DNA of 49,342 bases from an uncultured Collinsella sp. (GTDB lineage: Bacteria; Actinomycetota; Coriobacteriia; Coriobacteriales; Coriobacteriaceae). Location of the stretch: NCBI GenBank assembly GCA_934654625.1, contig CAKUGM010000006.1:1-49342 (forward strand). Direction: 5' to 3'. The notes under the pieces are model-generated. The model saw nothing but the letters and a program-made list of their open reading frames with translations. It was not told where the DNA came from and ran no database searches. Position 1 is the first letter of the stretch; every line of letters starts with the position of its first letter. The translations under genes were made by a program, and so were the position numbers. Positions 9,477 to 18,709 of the stretch are shown here, piece after piece.

Positions 9477-11384
9477 ATGGTCGCTACCGAACGTGCCGAA
9501 CAAACCATAAAGTACCTCTCGCTGCTCTCGCAGCAGTTCCCCAATCAGCAGTCCGTCTTCACCGAGATCATCAACCTGCAAGCGATTCTCAATCTGCCTA
9601 AGGGAACCGAGCATTTTATGAGCGATTTGCATGGCGAATACGGAGCCTTCATGCATATCCTCAACAATTGCTCGGGCGTTATTCGCGAGCACGTAGACGA
9701 GATATTCGCCGATACGATGTCCAACCGCGAAAAGGGCGACCTGTGCACGCTCATCTACTACCCGAGCGAAAAGCTTCGCCTGGTGCGTGCGGCAAAGCAG
9801 GACTCCCCCAGCTGGTACAAAGAAAACCTTGATCACCTTATCACCGTGGCGCGCTCCCTTTCGAGCCGCTACACGCGCTCAAAGGTCCGCAAGGCCATTC
9901 CGCACGATTACGCCTATATCATCGACGAGCTGCTGCACACGCATCCGGACGAGAACAACTACCGCATTCGCTACCACGAGCGCATCATCGATTCGATTCT
10001 CGAGACCGACTCGACAGACGACTTTATCCGCTCGCTCTCGGCGCTCATCAAGCGCCTGGCCGTCGACCATTTGCATCTTGTGGGAGACGTCTTTGACCGC
10101 GGCGGCGGCGCGGCAAAGATCATGGACCGATTGATGGGCTACCACTCGCTCGACATTCAGTGGGGCAACCACGATATCTTGTGGATGGGAGCTGCCGCGG
10201 GTGAGGAAGCGTGCATCATCAGCGTCTTGCGCAACAACCTGCGCTACGACAACTACGAGATTCTCGAAAACGATTACGGCATCTCGCTGCGCGCTCTTGT
10301 GGCCTTCGCGAACAAGACCTATCACGCGAACGACAACATCACTCCGCTTATCAAAGCGATCAACGTCTTGCTGTTCAAGCTCGAGGGACAGATCATCATG
10401 CGCCACCCCGAGTTCGATATGCACGACCGGCTGCTCTTGGACAAGATCGATACGGGTGCAGGCACCGTCGATATAGATGGCGCCACCTGGCAGCTGCGCA
10501 CTACCGACTTCCCCACCGTCGACCCCGAGCACCCCTACGACCTCACGGCAGAGGAACAAGGCATTGTCGATAAGCTCGTCGCCGAGTTCACCGGAGCCGA
10601 TCACTTGCGCTGTCATATCGAATTTCTCTACAGCCACGGATCGGTTTATCTCGTGCGCAACGGCAACCTGTTGTTCCATGGCTGCGTGCCCATGAACGAA
10701 GATGGCACGTTCTCGAGCTTTAACTGCATGGGAACATATCGCTCTGGCCGCGATTACCTCGACTTCTGCGACGACGTAGCCCGACGCGCCTGGCGCATGC
10801 ACGACCGCGATGCGCTCGACTGGATGTGGTATCTGTGGATCGGATTCAAGTCGCCGATGTCCGGTCGCTTGGTCAAAACCTTCGAGCGCTCCTACATCGA
10901 GGATCGCACCTCCTGGGAAGAACCCATGGACCCCTACTTCACCCTCACGCAGGATATTCCCGCGTGCGATGCGATCATGCGCGAATTCCGCCTTCTGCCG
11001 GGCACGGGCCATATCGTCAACGGTCACACGCCGGTTAAAACCGTTGCCGGCGAAAAACCGATTCGCGCCGATGGGCGCCTGTTGGTGATCGACGGCGGTT
11101 TTTGCCGCGCCTACCATCCCAAGACGGGCATTGCAGGCTACACGCTCATCTCGAGCTCGCGCGGAATGCGCCTTAAGGCACATGAAGCGTTCAAGAGCGT
11201 CGACGAGGCGCTGACGCGCAACGCCGATATCCAAAGCGAGACGACGCGCTTTGACGTGGCCAAACGCCGCCTGATGGTATCCGATACCGATACCGGCGAA
11301 GAGATTCGCAGCCATATCAACGACCTGCGCCTTTTGCTTGATGCCTACAGAAACGGCGTCTTGCCCGAGGTCCGCCAGGTGTAA
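9477..11384 (+). CDS. fbp: Fructose-1,6-bisphosphatase class 3
   Basis: Class 3 FBPase hydrolyses fructose-1,6-bisphosphate to fructose-6-phosphate for gluconeogenesis, and is the Firmicutes/Clostridia-type enzyme related to calcineurin-like phosphoesterases. The 635-residue length fits the family. Visible motifs are HFMSDLHGEYGAF near 40, GDVFDRGGGA near 203, WGNHDILWMGA near 228, the C-terminal VNGHTPVK and VIDGGFCRAY. An upstream GTG would add ten residues, but the ATG at 9477 has AAGGAG seven bases before it and gives the usual MVATERAEQTIKYLS start. It stands alone; a stem-loop follows its stop. Confidence 0.97.
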   Translation: MVATERAEQTIKYLSLLSQQFPNQQSVFTEIINLQAILNLPKGTEHFMSDLHGEYGAFMHILNNCSGVIREHVDEIFADTMSNREKGDLCTLIYYPSEKLRLVRAAKQDSPSWYKENLDHLITVARSLSSRYTRSKVRKAIPHDYAYIIDELLHTHPDENNYRIRYHERIIDSILETDSTDDFIRSLSALIKRLAVDHLHLVGDVFDRGGGAAKIMDRLMGYHSLDIQWGNHDILWMGAAAGEEACIISVLRNNLRYDNYEILENDYGISLRALVAFANKTYHANDNITPLIKAINVLLFKLEGQIIMRHPEFDMHDRLLLDKIDTGAGTVDIDGATWQLRTTDFPTVDPEHPYDLTAEEQGIVDKLVAEFTGADHLRCHIEFLYSHGSVYLVRNGNLLFHGCVPMNEDGTFSSFNCMGTYRSGRDYLDFCDDVARRAWRMHDRDALDWMWYLWIGFKSPMSGRLVKTFERSYIEDRTSWEEPMDPYFTLTQDIPACDAIMREFRLLPGTGHIVNGHTPVKTVAGEKPIRADGRLLVIDGGFCRAYHPKTGIAGYTLISSSRGMRLKAHEAFKSVDEALTRNADIQSETTRFDVAKRRLMVSDTDTGEEIRSHINDLRLLLDAYRNGVLPEVRQV

Positions 11385-11395
11385 ATGCATGCAGA

Positions 11396-11433
11396 CCCGC
11401 ACGGCGCGCGGGACAGACGCTACGCCGTGCGGG
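11396..11433 (+). repeat. Stem-loop after fbp
   Basis: CCCGCACGGCG (11396-11406) and CGCCGTGCGGG (11423-11433) pair perfectly over 11 bases around a 16-base loop, 12 bases after the fbp stop. There is no following T-run, so it is a mRNA 3'-end structure or an imperfect terminator. Confidence 0.55.
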
Positions 11434-11651
11434 CTGCAGGATCCACGCAATAAGCCAACGTTGCTCCCCAGTTGCCACGGTTTTGCCCCATAAGCAATAA
11501 TCGACCGCTTACAGGACCTTCAACTACCGTCCACGGATTTGTAGGCTTAGTAGTTTTGTAAGGTCACCCCTTACTTTTGCCTAACAAAACCCATAGAGTA
11601 TCAGTTCGGACTCGATATCGCGTGTCCGTAAACGTCTATCTGGGAGCATCT

Positions 11652-12059
11652 GTGCAGAAACTTGCCAACATGCCAACAACGAAGCAATTTGCTAAATTCG
11701 CCGTGGTGGGATTTGCCTCCCTCGCGGTTGATTACGCTTTGCTGTTGGTCTTGGTCGAGTGGTTGCATCTTGACCTGCTCCTTAGCACCACGGTGTCGTT
11801 TATTGCATCGGTGATTGTGAACTACGTGTTGAGCATGCGCTTTGTCTTTGAGCATAAAGAGGATATGAGCCGTAAGCGCGAGTTCACGATCTTTGCCATC
11901 CTCTCCGCTATCGGCCTTGGCCTCAACGACCTGTACATGTTTGTTGGCGTTGCCGTCTTTAACATCGGCTACCAGCTCATGAAGCTCGTGTCCACGTTCT
12001 TGGTCACCTGGTACAACTACTTTAGCCGTCGTCGCTTCTTGGACGGCAGCCGCGCATAG
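11652..12059 (+). CDS. GtrA-like family membrane protein
   Basis: GtrA-type proteins are small four-helix membrane proteins thought to help flip lipid-linked sugars for cell-wall or polysaccharide modification. The product shows the typical FAKFAVVGFASLAVDYALLL start, then STTVSFIASVIVNYVLSMRFVF, then EFTIFAILSAIGLGLNDLYM, and a last helix ending TWYNYFSRRRFLFD-like (here NYFSRRRFLDG). The frame is open from 11577, but the GTG at 11652 with GGGAG five bases before it gives 135 residues, the family length; ATG 11670 is the other option. A strong terminator follows. No partner glycosyltransferase is adjacent. Confidence 0.88.
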   Translation: MQKLANMPTTKQFAKFAVVGFASLAVDYALLLVLVEWLHLDLLLSTTVSFIASVIVNYVLSMRFVFEHKEDMSRKREFTIFAILSAIGLGLNDLYMFVGVAVFNIGYQLMKLVSTFLVTWYNYFSRRRFLDGSRA

Positions 12060-12401
12060 CATACGTCAACAGGTAATTGATCGATAGATGATCGATAGAC
12101 GCCCCGCGGAAATCTCCGCGGGGCGTCTTTGTATGCGCGTGGGGCTTTCTGCGTAAGAAAGGGTGAAGGGTAGCGATAACGGCGGGATCCGCCATCTGTG
12201 CCCCGAGCGCAACGTGAGCAGGATCCACCCTACCTCGAACTGTACGTCCCAATGCCCGCAAACAGCAATAACTGCGCCCATTTCGTAAACTGTACCCGCA
12301 CAGCCTAAGAAGCCCGCTCGCGCCCCGCGTAAGAAAAAGCGCCGGGATCTGCAATGGACCCCGACGCAATCGAGCGATCATGTCGTGATGACGCCGACCG
12401 T
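12060..12401. other. 342-base gap between convergent genes
   Basis: Apart from the terminator at 12098-12130 I see nothing functional here. The rest is GC-rich sequence between the GtrA-like gene (plus) and the DUF4430 gene (minus). Open frames crossing it have no supported start. Confidence 0.6.
12098..12130 (+). terminator. Terminator of the GtrA-like gene
   Basis: A perfect 13-base stem starting GACGCCCCGCGGA, with loop AATC, is followed by TTTGT. It lies 38 bases after the stop codon. The reverse direction has no T-run. Confidence 0.85.
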
Positions 12402-13475
12402 TTACTCCCCCGTCACGTAGCGCCAAACGATGCTCTCGCCACCGGCGAGCTTGTAGTTGGCGCACGACGTCATGGGCATCACGCCATCGACGTAATAGGT
12501 CCAGCCGCTCGTGCCGCCATGTTCCTTCTCGGCAAGGCCGCCGATAGAAGAGACATATAAGCCGTACTGCGTATTGCCAGCGTTGATGCTCACGCCGGTT
12601 GCGCGCAGTGCGTCATAGACCGTCGCTCCGGCAGGAATCGAGACAGATGCCGAAGAACTGCCGGCGCCCACCGCAGAGCCATCCACGGTGACGGAGACGG
12701 TAATGTTCGCATCCGCTTGAGCAGAGGAGCTCGAGCCCGAGCTGGCTTGAGACTGAGCCGTAAGGACGCTGTGTGTGGTCGTCGTCTTGACGAGAACCTC
12801 GCCTTGCGACGTGACAGGCGCGATGACCGTGACTTCCGTGCCATCGGGCAAAACAGGGGCATCGCCCGCCTCCTGTTCATAACCGGGGTCCTTGCCAAGC
12901 GCGGCATACGCATCCCCCGAGATACGATAACCATCGCAGGCGGCAAGGATTTGAGCAGGGACTTCGCTATCGCTTGCACGCTCCACGGGATAGGAGACGA
13001 CAATGCGCACAGAGCCGGCCATGTCCTCGGCAATCCAGGTAACATGCGAGACCTTGACGTTCGACTCGCGCGCCCATGAAGCAAGAGAGGCAGCGCGACG
13101 TGCGGTATCGGCAACTGCATCTCCCGCTGTGCAATCGCTCGCATTCTCGATCCAGATACCATCCTTGCCAAGAACAACGTTCACGTCGTCTTTTGGAAGA
13201 GAAACATCGTCGGAACCATATGTAAGCCGAGCGATCTGCTCTTTAACATCGTCATCAGTCACCGAAGAAGACGAGAGCTCAATCGACGCCGAAGAAGATG
13301 GGTCCTCCTTAACCGTCTGAAGCGCGCTGCCGTCCAGGAAGGCAAGCGGATCGGAGCCGTTTGCATACTGATACGCCGACCATCCACAAAAAGCGATTAC
13401 GACGGCTGCGAGCACCGCAACGACAACACGAACCGCGCGCGCGGCGTCCGAATTCCTGCGTGCAGAATCGGCCAT
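12402..13475 (-). CDS. Membrane-anchored protein with C-terminal DUF4430 (transcobalamin-like) domain
   Basis: This 357-residue protein has a single membrane anchor near residues 13-37 (AVRVVVAVLAAVVIAFCGW), an extracellular middle part without recognised domain (about 60-225), a Ser-rich linker (ASSGSSSSAQADAN) and a C-terminal DUF4430 domain from about 255. In that domain VYDALRATGVSIN, YGLYVSSIGGLAE, SGWTYYVDGVMP and AGGESIVWRYV are the family's usual landmarks. DUF4430 is described as related to the C-terminal domain of transcobalamin, a B12 carrier. The ATG starts one base after the stop of the large DUF4430 protein, so both are translated from the same cobalamin-riboswitch transcript. 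A corrinoid-binding surface role is inferred; it lacks the Cys of a lipobox. Confidence 0.85.
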   Translation of the reverse strand: MADSARRNSDAARAVRVVVAVLAAVVIAFCGWSAYQYANGSDPLAFLDGSALQTVKEDPSSSASIELSSSSVTDDDVKEQIARLTYGSDDVSLPKDDVNVVLGKDGIWIENASDCTAGDAVADTARRAASLASWARESNVKVSHVTWIAEDMAGSVRIVVSYPVERASDSEVPAQILAACDGYRISGDAYAALGKDPGYEQEAGDAPVLPDGTEVTVIAPVTSQGEVLVKTTTTHSVLTAQSQASSGSSSSAQADANITVSVTVDGSAVGAGSSSASVSIPAGATVYDALRATGVSINAGNTQYGLYVSSIGGLAEKEHGGTSGWTYYVDGVMPMTSCANYKLAGGESIVWRYVTGE

Positions 13476-13476
13476 A

Positions 13477-16400
13477 TTATTCACCGCCTTGCTTCTTGCG
13501 CTTGAGCACCACGAGAACGATCACGCAGACGCCCAGGGCAATACCGATAAACGGCCAGATGGGCAGTGCGACCTTCTTCATCTCCGAAACCGCCGTAACA
13601 GCACCTCGCTCAGACGATTCCTCGTCAGCAGCCTCGAGCTCACCGGAATCAAAACCAGCAAGGAGCGACTCGTACTCGGCTGCCTGCTGCGTCGCATTAC
13701 TCTTGAGCGCACCGGTCAAAGACACGGAAGAATGTGAAGTGAGCACAAGAGAAACCGAAGAGGCATTGCCCTTGTTTGAATTTGGATGAGACGAGGGGGT
13801 CGGCAAAGGTGTGGGACTCTCGTTCTTGGTCCACTTGGCATAAAGCGTCATATCGGCCGTCACGACGTCTTTGGAGAAATCCCAAGCCTGAGTACAATCG
13901 GCATCCTTATACCAACCGGCAAACGTATAGCCGGAGCGCTCGGGATCTGCAGGGGCAACCATGGTCTTGTTTTGCGCGGTCATGGCGCTGGGAACCGCGC
14001 TGCCACCGCGCGTATCGAAGATAACGGTATAACCCGGAGCCGCCTTGAGGGCAAACAACGTACCGGAATCGTTGGTGTAGTAGAGGTTGCCCTGGGCATC
14101 GGCAATCACGCTTGCGGTGCAATAGTTCGCATTGGACCCAGACGGCGTATAGATCTCTGCAACTTCACCGGTCGACTGGTTAAAGCAGTAGACAGCGCCC
14201 GGGGTCTTGTTGCATGTAAAGTATACGTAGACATCGCCGCCCTGCACGGACGCGATTGGAGAGGCTTTGACCTCGGCACGTTTACCCATATCGAGGGTCT
14301 TCTCGACGGTCATGGACGCAAGGTCGATGACCGTGAACTGCCCGTTATACGATGCGTCGCTTCCGCCAACATAAACCTTGCCATTTGCTACAGCGGGCGT
14401 AGAGGTTGAGACATTGGCGAACCCACAGGAGCCATCAAGACGAAGGGTATCACCCTCGCGAACGATCTTATAGAGCGTTGCCGGCTGGCGACCGACCGCC
14501 AAAAAGACCGGATTGCCGTTCTCGGTACCGGCGGAAACAATCGTTGCGCGAACGGGATTTCCAGACAGGCTCACGGAAGATTTGACCTTGCCGGATTTGC
14601 CGTCGATGAGCTTCACGCAGCCGCTTTCATCGCCAATGACAAGATCAGAATCAGAAGCGGCGGCGCCCGCCCAGTAATAGCCCTCGCCGGTCGAGGAGCC
14701 GGCCTTGGTGGTGACCTCCGACCAGACGATCTTGCCTGTCGCGATATCGATGCAAAGCATGGCTCCGCCCGTTGCGGTGCCAGAGGCGCCAGCGCCCGTG
14801 ACAAACTCGGCATACACGCAACCGTTTGCCACTGTCATGGTCGAGTTTGCCTGATAGCACCCGCCAGCAGCAGGAGCCTCGAGTGCAGGCGTCTTCCACA
14901 CGCACTCAAGTGTCTCGGCGGAGAAGGCGTACACGGAGCCATCGTCGTTTGCCGAGATGATCAGGCCATCCGCATACACAGGACGCGAGAAATACGACGT
15001 AGTGCCGCCCTTTGAGACGCGCGCAACAACCTTGCCCGTGCCGTCAATCTTGACGAGCTCGGAGTTCGTGGTAACAAAAACGTAGCCACCTGCGATGATG
15101 GGGTCGCCCAACGAAACCCACCTGTCGGCAGCCGTGGCAAGGTTGACCTTCCACAGCTCTGTAGCCGACTCGGTTGGCGTCGGCGTGTTCACAAGCGTCG
15201 TGCTGCCCGCATTACCAAATCCGTTCCAGCTGGCGGTCCAATCCGGACGCGAAGCGAGGGGATTGACGATGAGGCCCTCCAGGGGCTTCTCATTATCTGC
15301 AGCGTAGACCCACTGGACCTTGTCCCCCGGCTTGAGAGCGACCTGGCCCGCCATCTTCTGAGAGTACTCGCCGTTCACGTAGAGCTGCCAGTACCTGCCA
15401 GTCGACCGATCCCAGCCGTAAGTCTTACCATCACGCGTGATGCTGGCAAGGTAGAACGAAGCACCGGAAGTGCCCTGGCTGTCATAGGTAAGGCCCGAAG
15501 CCTTGAGCTGCTGCTCGGTAAGGTCGGCTGCCGTGGAACCGTCAGACATCTTGACGTCGCTGGCAGACGCCCACACGGAGTTGCTGCCATTCCCATCCGG
15601 CCCGATAAAGCTCACCGAGGCTTTAACGGTGGCCCTATTCGCATCGTCAAGGTTCGCGCCAAAAGCGGAGTAGTACAGAGCAATAGAATCACCGGCGCCG
15701 AGCGTAACGCTGCTCGCGCCGACCTCGGACGCCTTGCCGTTTACAAAAAGCTGCCAAAATTTACCCGTGGCGGCGTCCCAGCCAAGTGTGCGACCATCTT
15801 TTGAAGTGATGTCGGAAAGGTAGTATCCATACTCCGTGGTGCTCGAAGTGTGAGTGAGGCCCTGAGCGTCCAGAATCTGCTCAATCAGCGCATCAGCAGT
15901 GGAGCCGTAAGCAATACCCTGTGCGCCATCGAACCAAACCTCGTCGTCACCGTCGGCGTCAACGCCCACGAGCTTGAAGTTGACCGAAATCTTGGGATCG
16001 GTGTGGTCGGTTGTGCCCACTACCCGGAACGTGGCCTTGACGGGCTGGTTGACCAGACCCTGAAGCTTGGCGTTATCCGGATGGGCCTTGGCAAGGGCCT
16101 CGTACTTTTCGTAGGTGAGCGAGCTCTCCACGGTGACGAGTGTATCGGCCTCCGGCTGGGTCACACGCAGCGTCTCGTCCGCAATGACGGAGGCATCACT
16201 CGAGCGATACGTGCGCCAGTTGGTGCCGGCCATAGAATCATAGCCGGGAAGATCGTCCGCATGGATCTGGCCCGTCTCGTACGTCTTGGAGTACGAGATG
16301 GTGCCGTCCTCGGCGACCATAGCGGAACTCCAGGGACTGAGATTCGCGCTCACCGCATTGACGGAAGGATTGGTGCCCAGGATCGAGGTGGCATAGGCAT

Positions 16401-18354
16401 TCTTGACGGCCTGCATCTGCGCCACGGCGGCGTCAATCTCGGACTCATCGATGGGTTTGACCGTCACGGTGATATCGCGCGTAGCGGTGATGCCATCGCG
16501 CGTGAGTGTGGCCGTGATGGTGGCTGTGGTGGAGCCTCCGGCGATGTCGCGGGTGACGACGACACGGTAACCGTTGATCTTTGCCACGGAGTCGTTGCTG
16601 GAAGAATACGAAAGCTTGGCAGACCCGGCACCGATCTTACTCGCACGGGGCAGGGTGAAGTCGCCCTCGAGTGCCGAAAGATCAACCGACTTGTTCTTGT
16701 CCGCGAAGTCCACTACTTTGTCATCGATTTTGGCAAGAGCGGCCTCGAGCTCGGCCCTCTCGGCAGCGATGTCCTCGGCGGACTTGGAGGCAACCGTAAC
16801 CGCATAGTTGCGCGTGACCGCAGTCGAGGGCGAGTTGCCGTAACCGGAGACAAAAAGCGTCGCCTTCGCGGTGAACGTCACGTTCTTCTCGCCGCTACCG
16901 TGAGTGTAGGCAACTTTGTAGACCGTATTGTAGTTAGAGTCGTAGCTCGAAGTCAGCTTGGCTGCAGACGAATCATTCGAGGTCCAGGTGAGGTTGGCAA
17001 CCTTCTTACCCCCCACATAGAGCGCGCCGGGAAGTTCCTCTTCCCTGGCAGTTGAGGGTGCGATGCCAGCCTTGACAGAGGCGGTAAGGGTCGCGGCGTC
17101 GAGCTGTTCGCTCAGATACGTTTCAACCTTGGCTTGATCCCACGCGAGCGTCGAATTGAACTCAGGAGTGAATTCGACGGTTTCGCTACCGAGCGTCAGT
17201 GTATAGGTAGGTTTGAACTGGCGCAGCACCGACCAATCCGCAGATGCGGTCTTCTCCGCATTGGACAGGAAGAAGTACGTGATGGCGCCGTCTGCAGCGA
17301 TGCCACCCTGCTGGGCCGGGTCGGTCGCACCGAAGGTCACAGACTTGAGAGTCGGCTTCACGTTCGCGTAGCCGAGCGCCTTGAGCTTAGCCGAGAGCAT
17401 ATCGACGATATTAGTATCGGTGCCGTAGACCGGGCTCGGCTTCCAAGTGGAGAGCTTCTGCTTAGCCTCGGCAAGCGTCTTGGCATCGGGCGTCGCAGGC
17501 GTAGTGGAGCTCTCGCCCTCGGCGATGGCCAGCTTCGTGCTCGGGGTGAACTTGTAAGACCAGCTGCTCGAGCCGTAGGTCACCTTACAAGCGACGTACT
17601 TACCCACCTGGTCGGCCGTGAGCGTAAACTCGCGCGAAGTGGCACCGTCGATGGGTTCGTAGCTCGAGGCGGTCGGTGCCGAGTTCTGCTTCTCACCCAC
17701 ATACCACTGATACTTGAGCTGTGCGTACTCGGAACCGAGGATCTCCTCGTCGTCGCCCCAGTCGTCCTCGTAGTAGGCGCCGACCTTAATCGTCTCGCCG
17801 GCCTTGACGGCAGCGTTCGAGGCGGATCCCCAAACAATATCCTGGTCCTTGGCGTTCAACAAGCTGACGGAATCGACCGTCACATACGCGGCGGTAGCGA
17901 TGTTGTCCTCGCCGTCGTCGCTCAACGCGCTGGGTTCGACTTCAGCTTTTGCCCCAACAGCAGTCTCCGCTTTTGCAGCAAGCTGTGAGGCATCCTGCGA
18001 CTCGTTCTCCTGCACATCGGCGGAATCGGAGGAATCGATGGCGCCCGCATCCTCCGCAGGCTGCTCGCCCTCGCCCTCTGTCGCCGCCGAGCCGGTACCG
18101 GTTGCAGCAGAAGCGCCCTCCCCCGTCGGCTCCGCATTCTGCGAAGCAACGGCATGAGCGATACCCTCAGCGCCCTCCGCCCACAGCTGTGCCGGCGTGG
18201 TGCCAAAGACCATAAGCATGGTCATGAACACCACGAGAGCACGGGTTGAGGCTATTCTCATGTTCTTGATTGCGCGCGCCGCTCGTTGGCGCGCACCCTC
18301 GCTCGGCATAGCGGCAGGTTGCCACTCGCCGTCGCGCGGCTGCTGTCCGATCAC
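13477..18354 (-). CDS. Large surface protein: Ig-like, two DUF4430, beta-propeller, InlB repeat, C-terminal anchor
   Basis: This 1625-residue exported protein has a signal sequence near residues 32-60 (STRALVVFMTMLMVFGTTPA). In order follow an acidic Ser/Glu region, Ig-like repeats (to about 690), two DUF4430 transcobalamin-like domains (about 785-900, with FWQLFVNGKAS; 905-1020, with YWQLYVNGEYS), a PQQ-type beta-propeller (about 1035-1437), an InlB/Listeria-Bacteroides repeat (GYTFAGWYKDADC, AKWTKN) and a terminal membrane helix with tail KRKKQGGE. There is no LPxTG, so it is membrane-tethered. The frame is open to 18399, but the GTG at 18354 is chosen because AAAGGAGG lies six bases upstream, after a cobalamin riboswitch. 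Surface corrinoid capture is the inferred role; the propeller could instead bind another ligand. Confidence 0.85.
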   Translation of the reverse strand: MIGQQPRDGEWQPAAMPSEGARQRAARAIKNMRIASTRALVVFMTMLMVFGTTPAQLWAEGAEGIAHAVASQNAEPTGEGASAATGTGSAATEGEGEQPAEDAGAIDSSDSADVQENESQDASQLAAKAETAVGAKAEVEPSALSDDGEDNIATAAYVTVDSVSLLNAKDQDIVWGSASNAAVKAGETIKVGAYYEDDWGDDEEILGSEYAQLKYQWYVGEKQNSAPTASSYEPIDGATSREFTLTADQVGKYVACKVTYGSSSWSYKFTPSTKLAIAEGESSTTPATPDAKTLAEAKQKLSTWKPSPVYGTDTNIVDMLSAKLKALGYANVKPTLKSVTFGATDPAQQGGIAADGAITYFFLSNAEKTASADWSVLRQFKPTYTLTLGSETVEFTPEFNSTLAWDQAKVETYLSEQLDAATLTASVKAGIAPSTAREEELPGALYVGGKKVANLTWTSNDSSAAKLTSSYDSNYNTVYKVAYTHGSGEKNVTFTAKATLFVSGYGNSPSTAVTRNYAVTVASKSAEDIAAERAELEAALAKIDDKVVDFADKNKSVDLSALEGDFTLPRASKIGAGSAKLSYSSSNDSVAKINGYRVVVTRDIAGGSTTATITATLTRDGITATRDITVTVKPIDESEIDAAVAQMQAVKNAYATSILGTNPSVNAVSANLSPWSSAMVAEDGTISYSKTYETGQIHADDLPGYDSMAGTNWRTYRSSDASVIADETLRVTQPEADTLVTVESSLTYEKYEALAKAHPDNAKLQGLVNQPVKATFRVVGTTDHTDPKISVNFKLVGVDADGDDEVWFDGAQGIAYGSTADALIEQILDAQGLTHTSSTTEYGYYLSDITSKDGRTLGWDAATGKFWQLFVNGKASEVGASSVTLGAGDSIALYYSAFGANLDDANRATVKASVSFIGPDGNGSNSVWASASDVKMSDGSTAADLTEQQLKASGLTYDSQGTSGASFYLASITRDGKTYGWDRSTGRYWQLYVNGEYSQKMAGQVALKPGDKVQWVYAADNEKPLEGLIVNPLASRPDWTASWNGFGNAGSTTLVNTPTPTESATELWKVNLATAADRWVSLGDPIIAGGYVFVTTNSELVKIDGTGKVVARVSKGGTTSYFSRPVYADGLIISANDDGSVYAFSAETLECVWKTPALEAPAAGGCYQANSTMTVANGCVYAEFVTGAGASGTATGGAMLCIDIATGKIVWSEVTTKAGSSTGEGYYWAGAAASDSDLVIGDESGCVKLIDGKSGKVKSSVSLSGNPVRATIVSAGTENGNPVFLAVGRQPATLYKIVREGDTLRLDGSCGFANVSTSTPAVANGKVYVGGSDASYNGQFTVIDLASMTVEKTLDMGKRAEVKASPIASVQGGDVYVYFTCNKTPGAVYCFNQSTGEVAEIYTPSGSNANYCTASVIADAQGNLYYTNDSGTLFALKAAPGYTVIFDTRGGSAVPSAMTAQNKTMVAPADPERSGYTFAGWYKDADCTQAWDFSKDVVTADMTLYAKWTKNESPTPLPTPSSHPNSNKGNASSVSLVLTSHSSVSLTGALKSNATQQAAEYESLLAGFDSGELEAADEESSERGAVTAVSEMKKVALPIWPFIGIALGVCVIVLVVLKRKKQGGE

Positions 18355-18378
18355 GTCGGACCTCCTTTCTCCAGAGCC

Positions 18379-18597
18379 GTGTGCCGCATGGGGCGACACC
18401 TAGATGGGAGGCGATCCGACTTGACGTCATCCATCCGCGCGCGCTGCCCGATCTGCAACGCACTGATTCCGCGGATGTCCGAGATACGGTTACTGGTACA
18501 GCCGGGGATTCTCACCCCGATTCTCCTGGGCGCATGCGCCCGTGCGTCTCCGCACCACCATCTTGGCCATGTTTTACCGGAGCTATCCTACCACAGA
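18379..18597 (-). ncRNA. Cobalamin riboswitch
   Basis: Read on the minus strand the leader contains the core GGGGTGAGAATCCCCGGCTG (about 18515-18496), then a CAGTAACCG segment and a B12-box-like AAGTCGGATCGCCTCCC (18422-18406). P1 can form between GGTAGG (18592-18587) and CCTCCC (18411-18406) with one mismatch. A further hairpin GTGTCGC-CCCAT-GCGGCAC (18399-18381) lies before the Shine-Dalgarno. Position directly before a DUF4430 gene supports B12 control. No terminator is present, so translational control is likely. The segment GTCGGA-TCG-CCTCC is complementary to the downstream GGAGGTCCGAC (18365-18355), which spans the ribosome binding site. Confidence 0.85.
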
Positions 18598-18709
18598 CCG
18601 CATGCTCTCCTACCTGCCGAAACAATCATCGGGCAAGCTTTTCACGCACTGTTATCAAGATGCCTGGAGACGCACGGGAACCGCCAGCAACCAACCGGCG
18701 CCAGCAGCT

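Noticed and set aside
12022..12465. A possible 147-residue minus-strand gene after the DUF4430 protein
   Set aside because: It overlaps the ends of two real genes and the terminator at 12098-12130, and has no start signal.
12402..13475. DUF4430 protein as a lipoprotein
   Set aside because: The single Cys after the hydrophobic segment is followed by Gly-Trp and lies within the helix, not in a lipobox; a signal anchor is more likely.
13477..13600. Sortase anchoring of the large surface protein
   Set aside because: The C-terminus has a hydrophobic helix and a basic tail but no LPxTG-type motif before it.
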